A stretch of 10,644 nt of DNA from positions 1 to 10,644 of the forward strand of contig CAZQCI010000075.1 of the NCBI GenBank assembly GCA_964592255.1, read 5' to 3'. Numbering within the stretch: position 1 is the first letter of the stretch; each line of letters opens with the position of its first letter. A program made the position numbers and the translations under genes. Shown here piece after piece: positions 1 through 7,065 of the stretch. Under the pieces are notes generated by a model, which ran no database searches, had not been told where the DNA came from, and was given only the letters and a program-made list of their open reading frames with translations. The DNA comes from CAZQCI01 sp964592255 (GTDB lineage: Bacteria > UBA10199 > SBBF01).

Positions 1-2
1 AT

Positions 3-948
3 ATGCAATACCATAGCCCCTTGGATGAAACGGGTGAGTTGACAGAAACTCAATTAACGACTTCCGATTTTGATAAATACAGCCCGGCTTGGGGTCCAGC
101 CTCTATCGATTGGGAAACTCCTGCTACCGATATTGGAACGAATCCGGAGTATTGTACTGACGGCCAGATGTTTTTTTTCATCGGAGATGGAGATGCCGCA
201 GGGGTTAACCACCTTTATGCTGACTGTATTCAAGGTTTTCCTGATGCTCCGTATTCTCCTTTATCTCAGCTTCATCCGCTAACTGACATTTCAGGAACTT
301 CTGTTTATGATGTCGCTGATTTTGATGTGGACGTTTCTAATACTTTTGCCGATGACTCTTACGATGGCACCAGTTACGATTATTATGAAATAGTTTTTAC
401 CACTGCCGTTAGCGCTACCTCAGGAGGGGAGCTACATCATTTGCTTTATCGCCCTGAAAACATGTCAAGAACAGGGGATGACTATCACATTGATGAGGGC
501 TCTGGCAGTTGGTCGTGGAATAGTTGGTCGCCTCTTTTTACTTTTTATAGAACCCCTCGTTTTTTTAATAGCGGACGTTCTGTTATTTATAGTGCTTCCT
601 CAGATGGGTCTACTTGGGAATTAGGGGGAATCACTTATCGAGGGAATACGGAAGTTCAAATTACAAATTTAGGTTTCGATATTTCGTCCCCTAAAATTTA
701 CAATGATACATCTGTTGTTTTTGGGCTAAAGAAAAGCACAGGACATGCCCGTTTGGCCTATACTCAACTTACTTTAAGCGGAAGAAAAATTACAAATTGG
801 TGTTCTTCAATTTACTATTTAACTAATTCCACCACGAATCGTACCAATCTGGATATTAATACATCTTCCACTTCTGGAGTCTTGGAATTGAGTTATGTCT
901 ATGAAAGGCTTGATAACGGTTTGCATGATATTTACTACGCAGAAAAAA
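3..948 (+). CDS. Probable beta-propeller N-terminal part of a thrombospondin type 3 repeat protein (5' partial, cut by an N-run)
   Basis: The frame is open from the left edge to the N-run at 949. The first ATG (base 3) is followed by no signal peptide, so the true start probably lies upstream of the window. The product is rich in aromatic, Ser/Thr and Asp residues, with recurring short strand patterns such as SVIYSASSDGSTWEL and LHDIYYAEK. With the continuation after the gap (DNVSPLFFPA, NDILLLEQ, LVHLTNN), these resemble the blades of TolB/WD40-like beta-propellers. The frame meets TGA at 960-962 directly after the Ns, but the same protein evidently continues at 959-1875 in another frame. 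That is an artefact of a placeholder gap rather than a real end. An extracellular or periplasmic location is inferred from the composition and the calcium-binding repeats downstream. The propeller call is by eye and moderate; the function is unknown. Confidence 0.6.
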
Positions 949-958
949 NNNNNNNNNN
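949..958. other. Assembly gap (10 Ns) inside a gene
   Basis: Ten consecutive Ns. Upstream coding is in the frame starting at base 3 and downstream coding is in the frame of base 961. For one continuous gene, the number of missing bases must be a multiple of three, so the stated ten cannot be right unless an indel lies next to the gap. The most likely reading is a scaffolding placeholder. Confidence 0.97.
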
Positions 959-1875
959 TTGATACCTCGATTACAAGTGCAACCAACGATCTTGTTAGCT
1001 CTGAAGTTCAATTGACTTGTGAAGGTGATAATGTGTCTCCATTGTTTTTTCCCGCCATGAATACGGATGCGGATCATGCCACTAAAACGGAAGACGCCAA
1101 TGATATTCTTTTATTGGAACAAAGTGATAGCGATAATTCCTTGGTTCATTTAACCAATAATCCTTCACAGGCAGTTTGCCCCGATACCTGTACGAGCAAT
1201 TCTGACGGTTCAGCTATTCCTGATGCTGATGGTGATGGCCTCCGCGACGGTTCTTTAGATGACGGAACCGTTTGTGATAATTGTCCTGCCGTTTATAATC
1301 CGACTCAAGCTGACTTTGATGGTGATGGGGTTGGGGATGCTTGCGATACTGGTAGCCATGGTGTCGACACCTGTACGGCCAGTGCGGATGGTTCAGCTAT
1401 TCCAGATGACGATCATGACGGTCTGCGTGATGAAGCACTTCCTGATGGAACCGTTTGTGATAATTGTATTGGTACTTACAACCCAACCCAGGCGGACGGT
1501 GATGGGGATGGTTTGGGGGATTCTTGCGATGCGGATGATTGTGTTTCCAATGCTGATGGTACGGCCATTCTTGATCAAGATGATGATGGGTTGCGAGATA
1601 ATAGTTTAGATGATGGTACGGTGTGTGATAATTGTCCTTCTGTTTACAACCCGACTCAACTAGATACAGATGATGATGGTACGGGGGATGTTTGTGAATT
1701 GAGTTTATCCACAAATGCTCTTCTACCGTGGGGTACTAATTTTAAAGGGGATAAATGGGGTTCCTGTAGTTTAAATTCCCATCAAACAATGCGTGGAGGC
1801 TCCCCATTTCTTTTACTTGCTCTTTCAATTGTTATTGTTGGCGTTGTCCGTAGCGGTAGAATCGGTAGCCGATAA
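959..1875 (+). CDS. Thrombospondin type 3 repeat protein, C-terminal part with membrane/sorting tail
   Basis: This is the continuation, after the N-run, of the gene beginning upstream. The first ~70 residues finish the propeller-like region. Three tandem units follow (1186-1695) with the pattern D.DGDG.RD...DDGTVCDNCP..YNPTQ.D.DGDG.GD.CD, diagnostic of thrombospondin type 3 repeats, whose Asp side chains bind calcium and whose Cys pairs form disulfides. Such repeats occur in secreted or surface proteins. The C-terminus has a Cys-Ser-Leu (Cys codon 1765-1767), a Gly-Gly-Ser-Pro, a 14-residue hydrophobic stretch (1807-1848) and a basic end (RSGRIGSR). This is the general layout of MYXO-CTERM-like sorting tails. 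The TAA is at 1873-1875, and the last 44 bases overlap the end of pgsA on the other strand. The ligand and biological role are unknown. Confidence 0.8.
1186..1695 (+). repeat. Three tandem thrombospondin type 3 repeat units
   Basis: Units lie at 1186-1368 (183 bases), 1369-1536 (168 bases) and 1537-1695 (159 bases). Each opens with a Cys and an S/N/A-x-x-D-G segment, then D-rich calcium-binding loops, the conserved DGTVCDNC, YNPTQ and a final DGDG-GD-C. Units 1 and 2 share identical stretches such as DGSAIPD. The third loop is more degenerate (DTDDDGTGDVCEL). The units match at protein level but differ at DNA level, so this is an old duplication under selection. Confidence 0.85.
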
Positions 1876-2416
1876 CAGCGTATTGAAAAGCGGTAATCAC
1901 TGTTGTTAGTGCTGTAAGCCCCATAAAGATAATAATAGTTTTTTCGAGTAACGCGTGAGTCTCTTCCTTCCAATTACCTACAAAAAACTGAATGAGCACA
2001 AAAACTACCAGGCTGATTTGTGAAAACGTGGCTACTTTGCTGACGCGTGTTGGTTTATAGAACAGTCTTATTTTCAAACTTTTAAGAAATAAAGCCCCCG
2101 CAACAATTAAAATATCCCGCCCAATGACTAAAGTTGTCAGTTCCCAAGGAATCAGTTTTTTTTGAGACAAAGCGATGTAGCTGCCGAGCATGAGAAATTT
2201 ATCGGCCAAGGGATCGAGCATAGATCCCAAATGGCTACGCATTTTAAAGCGACGAGCAATAAATCCATCCAGCCCATCGCTGATTCCTGCAGCTATCAAG
2301 GTAACGACTGCGGCGGTGTAGCGTTCTTGCATGAAAAAATAAATGGAAAGAGGAGCCAATAAAAAGCGGGAGAGGGTGATCCAGGTTGCGGGTGTGATTT
2401 TTCTCTCGTAATTCAT
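1832..2416 (-). CDS. pgsA: CDP-diacylglycerol--glycerol-3-phosphate 3-phosphatidyltransferase
   Basis: The 194-residue product is a CDP-alcohol phosphatidyltransferase, an inner-membrane enzyme. The PgsA member joins CDP-diacylglycerol to glycerol 3-phosphate as the committed step to phosphatidylglycerol and cardiolipin. The signature D-x2-D-G-x2-A-R-x8-G-x3-D-x3-D is complete: D47, D50, G51, A54, R55, G64, D68, D72. Hydrophobic segments flank it throughout, and the N-terminus (ITPATWITLSRFLLAPL) is typical of PgsA. The ATG at 2416-2414 was chosen because the conserved N-terminus begins there and AAGAG lies nine bases before it. The frame stays open further upstream only because it runs antisense to polA. 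The gene diverges from polA across 87 bases, and its 3' end overlaps the thrombospondin-repeat gene by 44 bases. A related enzyme such as phosphatidylserine or cardiolipin synthase is less likely given the length and N-terminus. Confidence 0.9.
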   Translation of the reverse strand: MNYERKITPATWITLSRFLLAPLSIYFFMQERYTAAVVTLIAAGISDGLDGFIARRFKMRSHLGSMLDPLADKFLMLGSYIALSQKKLIPWELTTLVIGRDILIVAGALFLKSLKIRLFYKPTRVSKVATFSQISLVVFVLIQFFVGNWKEETHALLEKTIIIFMGLTALTTVITAFQYAVIGYRFYRYGQRQQ

Positions 2417-2503
2417 CAGATGAATCTCTTGTATCTCAACTTCCTTAAAGAGTAAATAAAAAGACCTTGATCCACACACCGAGATACGAGATACCCAAAG
2501 AGC
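2417..2503. promoter_or_regulatory. Divergent pgsA/polA control region with GAGATAC motifs
   Basis: This 87-base spacer must hold both promoters unless they lie inside the genes. It contains GTATCTC (2431-2437) and two abutting copies of its reverse complement, GAGATAC (2481-2487 and 2488-2494). A related GTATCTT (2521-2527) lies just inside polA. In either transcript the inverted copies could pair, or they could be protein-binding half-sites. No strong sigma-70 promoter is visible. The best plus-strand guess, TTGTAT (2429-2434) with TAAATA (2453-2458), is weak. Confidence 0.4.
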
Positions 2504-4588
2504 ATGGCGAAACAGACTTTGTATCTTGTTGATATTTCCTCTTATGTTTTCCGTGCCTACTATGCGGTTAAGGCACTTAAGACTTCCAAAGGTGTTCCTA
2601 CTAACGCCACTTACGGTGTGGTCACCATGTTGCTCAAACTCATTCGCAGTCATAAACCGGATCATTTGGCTGTGGTTTTTGACTCTCCGATTCCCACTTT
2701 TCGTAAAGAAATGTATCCTGACTACAAAGCCCATCGACCACCACCACCGGAAGATTTGCCCGTTCAGTTTGATCATATCAAAGAATACATTGCCGCTTAC
2801 GGATTGCCTCATTTGGAAGCGCCGGGCTTTGAGGCTGATGATATCATCGCAACTCTCGTCGACCGTTTTGGAAAGCAAGGAGTCGACATCGTTATCGTCT
2901 CGGCTGATAAGGACCTCATGCAGCTGATTGCCCCGGGAGTTACGATGTATGACGGGCTTAAGGAAAAGATTTTTACACATGACGATGTAGTGGAGAAGTT
3001 TGGCGTGGGGCCTGACAAAGTGGTGGATATTTTAGGCCTGTCGGGAGATACCTCCGACAATATTCCCGGTGTCAAGGGAGTTGGCGGAAAAACGGCGGCT
3101 AAGCTTATCCAGGAATACGGTTCCATCGAAAATCTTTTGGAACATGCTTCTCAAATTAAAGGTAAGCTGGGTGAAAATTTAAAAGCCTGCCACGCGGAAG
3201 CTCTGTTATCCAAAAAACTGGCGACTCTCAACCATCAGGTTCCTTTAAATCTTTCATGGGAGCAGCTACTTCTTAAAGAGCCGGACAAATCTGCTCTTAA
3301 TAATTTCTACCGTCATTATGAGTTTCATCGGTTAGTAGAAAAAGGAGAGCAGGAGAAAGGAGAGCAGGAGAAAGGAGAGCAGGAGAAAGGAGAGCAGGAG
3401 AGAGGGGAACAGGGGGGGGCTCAAGCTGCCTCTTATGAACTTGTTCTTACTAAGGATCAGCTACAGGCTTGGATTCAAAAAATCAAACAAGCCAAAGGCT
3501 TTGCCTTTGATACCGAAACTACAGGTTTGAATTCTTTAACCTCCAAACTCGTGGGGCTTAGTTTATCAACGAGCGCTCATTCGGCCTGCTATATTCCCCT
3601 GATGCATTCCTACCTGGGATGTCCTGAACAATTGGATAAGGACGACGTGATAGGCGCGCTTAAGCCATTTTTGGAAGACATCCAAAGGCCTAAGTATGCT
3701 CAAAACGCCAAATACGATATGCAAATTTTATCGCAAGAAGGGGTCTTTGTTCAGGGCTTAGCTGGTGATTCCTTGTTGGCCAGCTATTTGGTGGATCCAG
3801 AGGCGGCCCACAATCTAGATCGTTTGGCGAAGGAGTATCTTCATTATGACACGCTTCATTACGAAGATGTGGTGGGGAAGGGGAAATTTTTTTCGGATGT
3901 GGAACTAGAAACAGCCTGTCGTTATGCCGCTGAGGACGCTGATGTGGCTTATCGGCTTATCAATGAATTACATCCTCTGTTAAAGCAGGAAAAACTTTGG
4001 GATTGTTATTACAAGATTGAAATTCCTTTGGTTCATGTGTTGGCCGTGATGGAGCGCAATGGTGTGCTGGTGGATATTTTGTTTCTCAAAAAGCTCGCAG
4101 AAGAATTTAGTCAACGTTTGCAAAAACTTGAGAAAGAAATTTATGCCGCAGCCGGTACGGAATTTAATCTCAACTCTCCCAAACAAGTGGCGCATGTTTT
4201 ATTTACTAAGCTGGCATTGCCTTCCCAGAGAAAAACAAAAACGGGTGAATCCACCGATGTGGACGTGCTGATGGAATTAAGCCCAATGCACCCGGTGCCT
4301 CGCGGACTCTTGGATTACCGTATGCTCTCCAAGTTGAAATCTACCTACATCGACGGTTTGATCAAACTTGTTAATCCTAACACGGGCCGCATCCACACCA
4401 GCTATAACCAAACGGTTGCCGCTACCGGCCGCCTTTCATCGAGTGATCCTAACTTGCAAAATATTCCCATTCGTTCGGAAGAAGGGCGTAGAATCCGTGA
4501 AGCGTTTATAGCTCCTCCTGGTTTTATCATTATGTCGGCCGATTATTCCCAAATTGAATTGCGGCTGTTGGCTTCTTTTTCACAATAA
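2504..4588 (+). CDS. polA: DNA polymerase I, N-terminal part: 5' nuclease, 3'-5' exonuclease and palm up to motif A (ends at in-frame TAA)
   Basis: This is codons 1-694 of a 901-codon polA. The start MAKQTLYLVDISSYVFRAYY is the standard Pol I N-terminus. The 5' nuclease domain carries D10, the VVFDSP segment, EADD, SADKD and the helix-hairpin-helix LSGDTSDNIPGVKGVGGKTA. A KGEQE tandem repeat (residues 280-304) forms the linker. The proofreading domain keeps its catalytic residues: D336-x-E338, NAKYD and Y474-x3-D478. The thumb and palm follow with TGRLSSSDPNLQNIP and motif A DYSQIELR (D680). TAA at 4586 stops the frame directly after LLASFSQ, where the family always continues, and the same frame resumes with KNIITAF. 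As written, the peptide lacks motifs B and C and could not polymerise, though both nuclease domains would be complete. The Shine-Dalgarno (AAAGAG, two bases from ATG) is poor. Confidence 0.93.
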   Translation: MAKQTLYLVDISSYVFRAYYAVKALKTSKGVPTNATYGVVTMLLKLIRSHKPDHLAVVFDSPIPTFRKEMYPDYKAHRPPPPEDLPVQFDHIKEYIAAYGLPHLEAPGFEADDIIATLVDRFGKQGVDIVIVSADKDLMQLIAPGVTMYDGLKEKIFTHDDVVEKFGVGPDKVVDILGLSGDTSDNIPGVKGVGGKTAAKLIQEYGSIENLLEHASQIKGKLGENLKACHAEALLSKKLATLNHQVPLNLSWEQLLLKEPDKSALNNFYRHYEFHRLVEKGEQEKGEQEKGEQEKGEQERGEQGGAQAASYELVLTKDQLQAWIQKIKQAKGFAFDTETTGLNSLTSKLVGLSLSTSAHSACYIPLMHSYLGCPEQLDKDDVIGALKPFLEDIQRPKYAQNAKYDMQILSQEGVFVQGLAGDSLLASYLVDPEAAHNLDRLAKEYLHYDTLHYEDVVGKGKFFSDVELETACRYAAEDADVAYRLINELHPLLKQEKLWDCYYKIEIPLVHVLAVMERNGVLVDILFLKKLAEEFSQRLQKLEKEIYAAAGTEFNLNSPKQVAHVLFTKLALPSQRKTKTGESTDVDVLMELSPMHPVPRGLLDYRMLSKLKSTYIDGLIKLVNPNTGRIHTSYNQTVAATGRLSSSDPNLQNIPIRSEEGRRIREAFIAPPGFIIMSADYSQIELRLLASFSQ
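3341..3415 (+). repeat. 15-base tandem repeat in the polA linker
   Basis: Four identical 15-base units (AAAGGAGAGCAGGAG) lie at 3341-3355, 3356-3370, 3371-3385 and 3386-3400. A degenerate fifth (AGAGGGGAACAGGGG) lies at 3401-3415. They encode KGEQE four times, then RGEQG. The unit is a multiple of three and sits between the 5' nuclease and proofreading domains, where length change should be tolerated. Identity between copies points to recent slippage. Confidence 0.95.
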
Positions 4589-4612
4589 AAAAACATCATT
4601 ACGGCTTTTTAA
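4586..4612 (+). other. polA: Two in-frame TAA codons inside polA
   Basis: The frame of 2504 reads LLASFSQ, TAA (codon 695), KNIITAF, TAA (codon 703), KDEDIHKITAQKIFG, then motif B. The residues between and after the stops match the usual Pol I segment (SQ-x-x-N-L-I-x-A-F-x-x-x-x-D-I-H) with no change of frame. Each TAA is one base from a sense codon: CAA, GAA or AAA. Both lie next to A/T homopolymer runs (TAAAAAAAC, TTTTTAAAAA). Candidate causes are base-call or consensus error, true recent inactivation, or readthrough. Confidence 0.95.
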
Positions 4613-5209
4613 AAAGATGAAGATATTCATAAAATCACGGCACAAAAAATTTTCGGAAAAAACGACATTACCTCCGCTTTGCGTGCGATGGCCAAAACGG
4701 TTAATTTTGGTGTGATTTATGGCCAATCCCCTTTTGGTTTGTCCAAGCAGTTGAATATTCCCGTGGGTGAGGCTAAGAATTTCATCGAAGCCTTTTATCA
4801 TCAATTTCCAGAAGTAAAAAAATTCAGGGAAAAAATTCTTCATGACGCTCTTCATACGGGTGAGGTCCGTACATGGCAAGGACGGCGACGTTTGGTTCCG
4901 GATCTTTCCAGTAAAAACCACAATCTCCGCGCCAATGCCGAACGCATGGCCTTTAACACCGTCTTCCAAGGCTCCGCCGCCGACCTCATCAAAGTAGCGA
5001 TGATCAATATCCAAAAAATTCTGGATCAGAAAAAGTTGCAGAGCCGTATGATCATGCAGGTCCACGACGAACTGGTTTTTGAAGTCCCTCAATCCGAGTT
5101 GGAATCCCTTAAAAAAATAGTCATCTTTGAGATGGAAAATGCCATCCCCTGCGAGGTCAAACTAAAAGTGGAGGTAGGAGTAGGGGAGAGTTGGGCCAAG
5201 GCTCATTGA
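4589..5209 (+). CDS. polA: DNA polymerase I, C-terminal part: fingers and palm with motifs B and C (continues the frame after the TAA codons)
   Basis: This is the same frame as 2504-4588 and completes a normal Pol I of about 900 residues ending at TGA 5207-5209. If translated separately, the first plausible start is TTG at 4679, giving 176 residues. Motif B is intact: R727, K731, F735 and Y739, corresponding to E. coli R754, K758, F762 and Y766 with the same spacing. Motif C is intact as QVHDEL (H854, D855, E856), supplying the second catalytic metal aspartate. There is no other stop or frameshift. A stand-alone fragment would lack motif A, which sits on the other side of the stops, so activity requires one continuous chain. 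No Shine-Dalgarno is evident before 4679, which argues that this is not an independent gene. Phe at 735 predicts discrimination against dideoxynucleotides, as in E. coli. Confidence 0.88.
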
Positions 5210-5258
5210 ACCTTGGCAGGGGCCTGCAATAAATACCATTTTTTTTTGCAGGTCTTTT
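5195..5258 (+). terminator. Probable polA transcription terminator (two hairpins and T-tracts)
   Basis: The first hairpin is a perfect 7-base-pair stem, GCCAAGG (5195-5201) with CCTTGGC (5211-5217), with the polA stop codon in its 9-base loop. The second pairs CCTGCAA (5223-5229) with TTGCAGG (5246-5252) and is followed by TCTTTT (5253-5258). A run of nine Ts (5239-5247) lies between. The facing FHA gene ends at 5382, so a terminator is expected here. The remainder, 5259-5381, is AT-rich and I see no gene in it. Confidence 0.45.
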
Positions 5259-5381
5259 AGGATATGGGCACTTAGATACCTCATTTGACTATTTTAGACT
5301 GGAGGTAAGATTAGTCATATTTAATTAAAAATAAAATAAATTCAATATGTTATGAAATGACCAGGATGATGGGAATTAAAC

Positions 5382-6962
5382 TTAAATCTTCTTAAACACC
5401 ATCTTATAATCGGCAATGGAGATTTCATCGCCTTCTTCCAGGGGTTGTTCGTCCACTTTGCGGCCGTTGACGTAGATGCCGTTGGAGCTTTTCAGGTCGA
5501 TGAGGATGTATTTTTCTTTATACTTGTTGATGGCCGCGTGTTGGCGGGAAACTTTGGGGGTGTTGAGCACCAAATCGTTGGACGGAGAGCGCCCGATCGA
5601 AACATTGTCCGATAAAACAAGATCCGGTAATTTGGTATCGCCCTCTACAAACACTAGTTTGTATGATCCTGTTGCGGTTGAAGAAGAGGTTGAAGGAAGC
5701 GGGGTGTTTTGCGTAATCGCACCACCTGTTTTAACTGATGGTTCCGCATCCGTTGAAAGAGAATGGGCTGTATTCTCCATTTTAATTTTTGGATCTGGGT
5801 TTTCTTCTTTAAGCGAAATATCACTTAAAGGGATATCATTTAAAATATCGAAAATAGAGTCGTCTTGAGGCGCTTTGTTTGGGAGCTTAATATTGTTTTG
5901 TGATTTTTCACTTTCAGATGATATTGATCCGCCTGTTTTTTTGGTTAATGAAGGTTCGTCGCCCGCCGCATCCGGTGGGTTTAAGCGAATGGCTTCAGAC
6001 ACATCCTGAAAGTAGCCTCCTTCAGGTTTGATGTCGTAATCGTTGTCTGTGGAAGAGTCAGGAGTTGAAAGCGCTGGATCCGTTTTGCTTTCAAAAGGTA
6101 TTTCTGGAACAGGAGTTTTGTCTGCAAAATGATCAGGAGCCACAGTTTTGGTGGCTTCAGCGGTATGATCAACAGGAGGAGGTAGAATCGCTGTGTCCAC
6201 GGTTGAGGGTGGAGGAGGTAAGTCCTGAAACGCCTGGGGCGTGTGAGTCGCAGGAGCCTGTTTTGTTTCGTACTGTTGCGCTTGCCCTGCCGAAGTTGAA
6301 TGGTTTGTTGTTGGTGTTACAGCAGGGGTGCGTGACTGTGGAACGAATCCCTGCGGGGCTGACCCCTGTGGGGCTGACCCCTGTGGGGCTAATCCTAAAT
6401 CTTCCGGATCAAAAAGCTCTTCGTGAGTTTTGATGAACGAGTGGACTTTAGCCAAATCGTTTTGCAAGTGATGTATTTCGCGGGTTTCGTAAGCTTCCAC
6501 TTCTTTATATTGTTCTTCTGTGTATTCGTTAAGATAATGCCTGAATTGAGCTTCTTCTAAAATTTCCTTGTGGCGCCCCATATCCACATTGAGTTTTTCA
6601 CGGTGGTGGTAGAGTTGTTTTAACTCTTTTTCCAATAATTCTTTCTTTTCTGACAGCATTTCATTGATGGAAGACAGTTGCAGGGCGTAATCTCGGGCAA
6701 CTTTGTCGAAAACGTTTTTGGAAACACGGTTTCGGTTTCCTTCCATTTTATGGATGCGGTCTAAAATTAAGTCGCGCTGGCTTTTAATACGCGCCGTTTC
6801 TTGGATTAAGTTTTCGTTGGGTAAAAAAATAGAGTTTTTGTTTTTGCCGATGGAGGAAACATTATTGGTATCGTCGTCTTCAAGAAGATCGGCAACGGCT
6901 TTTAAATCCACCATTTTTTTACGGGTTGTTTTACGGCCAAAAGAGTCGTCGTGATCATTCAT
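5382..6962 (-). CDS. Coiled-coil, Pro/Thr/Ser-rich linker and C-terminal FHA domain protein
   Basis: This 526-residue protein has three parts. Residues ~51-190 are charged, heptad-like and probably a coiled coil (RIKSQRDLILDRIHKMEG, EKKELLEKELKQL). Residues ~190-430 are a low-complexity linker rich in Pro, Thr, Ser and Gln with APQGS repeats. Residues ~434-526 are a clear forkhead-associated domain with G457-R458-S459, S472-R473-Q474-H475 and S493-N494-G495 followed by YVNG, the phosphothreonine-binding residues of the family. FHA domains recruit phosphorylated partners, so this looks like a cytoplasmic scaffold in a Ser/Thr kinase circuit. No kinase is in the window, and there is no signal peptide or membrane segment. 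ATG at 6962-6960 has no Shine-Dalgarno before it (AAATACCCCC), and a possible promoter lies only a few bases upstream, so the mRNA may be nearly leaderless. The next in-frame ATG, at codon 17, has no better ribosome site. Confidence 0.88.
   Translation of the reverse strand: MNDHDDSFGRKTTRKKMVDLKAVADLLEDDDTNNVSSIGKNKNSIFLPNENLIQETARIKSQRDLILDRIHKMEGNRNRVSKNVFDKVARDYALQLSSINEMLSEKKELLEKELKQLYHHREKLNVDMGRHKEILEEAQFRHYLNEYTEEQYKEVEAYETREIHHLQNDLAKVHSFIKTHEELFDPEDLGLAPQGSAPQGSAPQGFVPQSRTPAVTPTTNHSTSAGQAQQYETKQAPATHTPQAFQDLPPPPSTVDTAILPPPVDHTAEATKTVAPDHFADKTPVPEIPFESKTDPALSTPDSSTDNDYDIKPEGGYFQDVSEAIRLNPPDAAGDEPSLTKKTGGSISSESEKSQNNIKLPNKAPQDDSIFDILNDIPLSDISLKEENPDPKIKMENTAHSLSTDAEPSVKTGGAITQNTPLPSTSSSTATGSYKLVFVEGDTKLPDLVLSDNVSIGRSPSNDLVLNTPKVSRQHAAINKYKEKYILIDLKSSNGIYVNGRKVDEQPLEEGDEISIADYKMVFKKI
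6336..6395 (-). repeat. 15-base tandem repeat in the linker of the FHA gene
   Basis: Four 15-base units lie at 6336-6350, 6351-6365, 6366-6380 and 6381-6395. On the plus strand they are CTGTGGAACGAATCC, CTGCGGGGCTGACCC, CTGTGGGGCTGACCC and CTGTGGGGCTAATCC. Read as protein on the minus strand they give GLAPQ, GSAPQ, GSAPQ and GFVPQ. The middle two differ by one base. The repeat lies at the junction of coiled coil and flexible linker. Confidence 0.85.
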
Positions 6963-6972
6963 GGGGGTATTT

Positions 6973-6999
6973 CTAATAAGAGTTTTGGGACTGAGTCAA
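6973..6999 (-). promoter_or_regulatory. Possible promoter of the FHA gene
   Basis: On the minus strand, TTGACT (6999-6994) is followed after 15 bases by TATTAG (6978-6973). The -35 is close to consensus, while the -10 and spacing are suboptimal. Transcription would begin within about five to eight bases of the ATG at 6962, which fits the missing Shine-Dalgarno there. Confidence 0.25.
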
Positions 7000-7065
7000 G
7001 GATCTTCTGCTATTTTATTTATAGGATATTGAAATGGAGAGTATCTGCTGATGATCCCGTTGAGA

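Noticed and set aside
1259..1714. Overlapping plus- and minus-strand frames over the thrombospondin repeats
   Set aside because: They are by-products of the repetitive Asp/Gly codon pattern; only the frame with DGDG and CDNC motifs is protein-like.
2417..2980. Minus-strand extension of the pgsA frame by 188 codons
   Set aside because: It lies antisense to polA, has no PgsA similarity, and the conserved PgsA N-terminus begins at 2416.
3341..3415. CRISPR-like array
   Set aside because: The 15-base units abut without spacers and are in frame inside polA.
4580..5092. 170-codon minus-strand frame under the polA C-terminal part
   Set aside because: It is a shadow of polA motif B and C coding sequence, with no recognisable domain and no ribosome site.
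2504..5209. Genome-wide reassignment of TAA to a sense codon
   Set aside because: The thrombospondin-repeat gene, pgsA, the FHA gene and kamA all end with TAA at or near family-expected ends, so TAA is used as a stop here.
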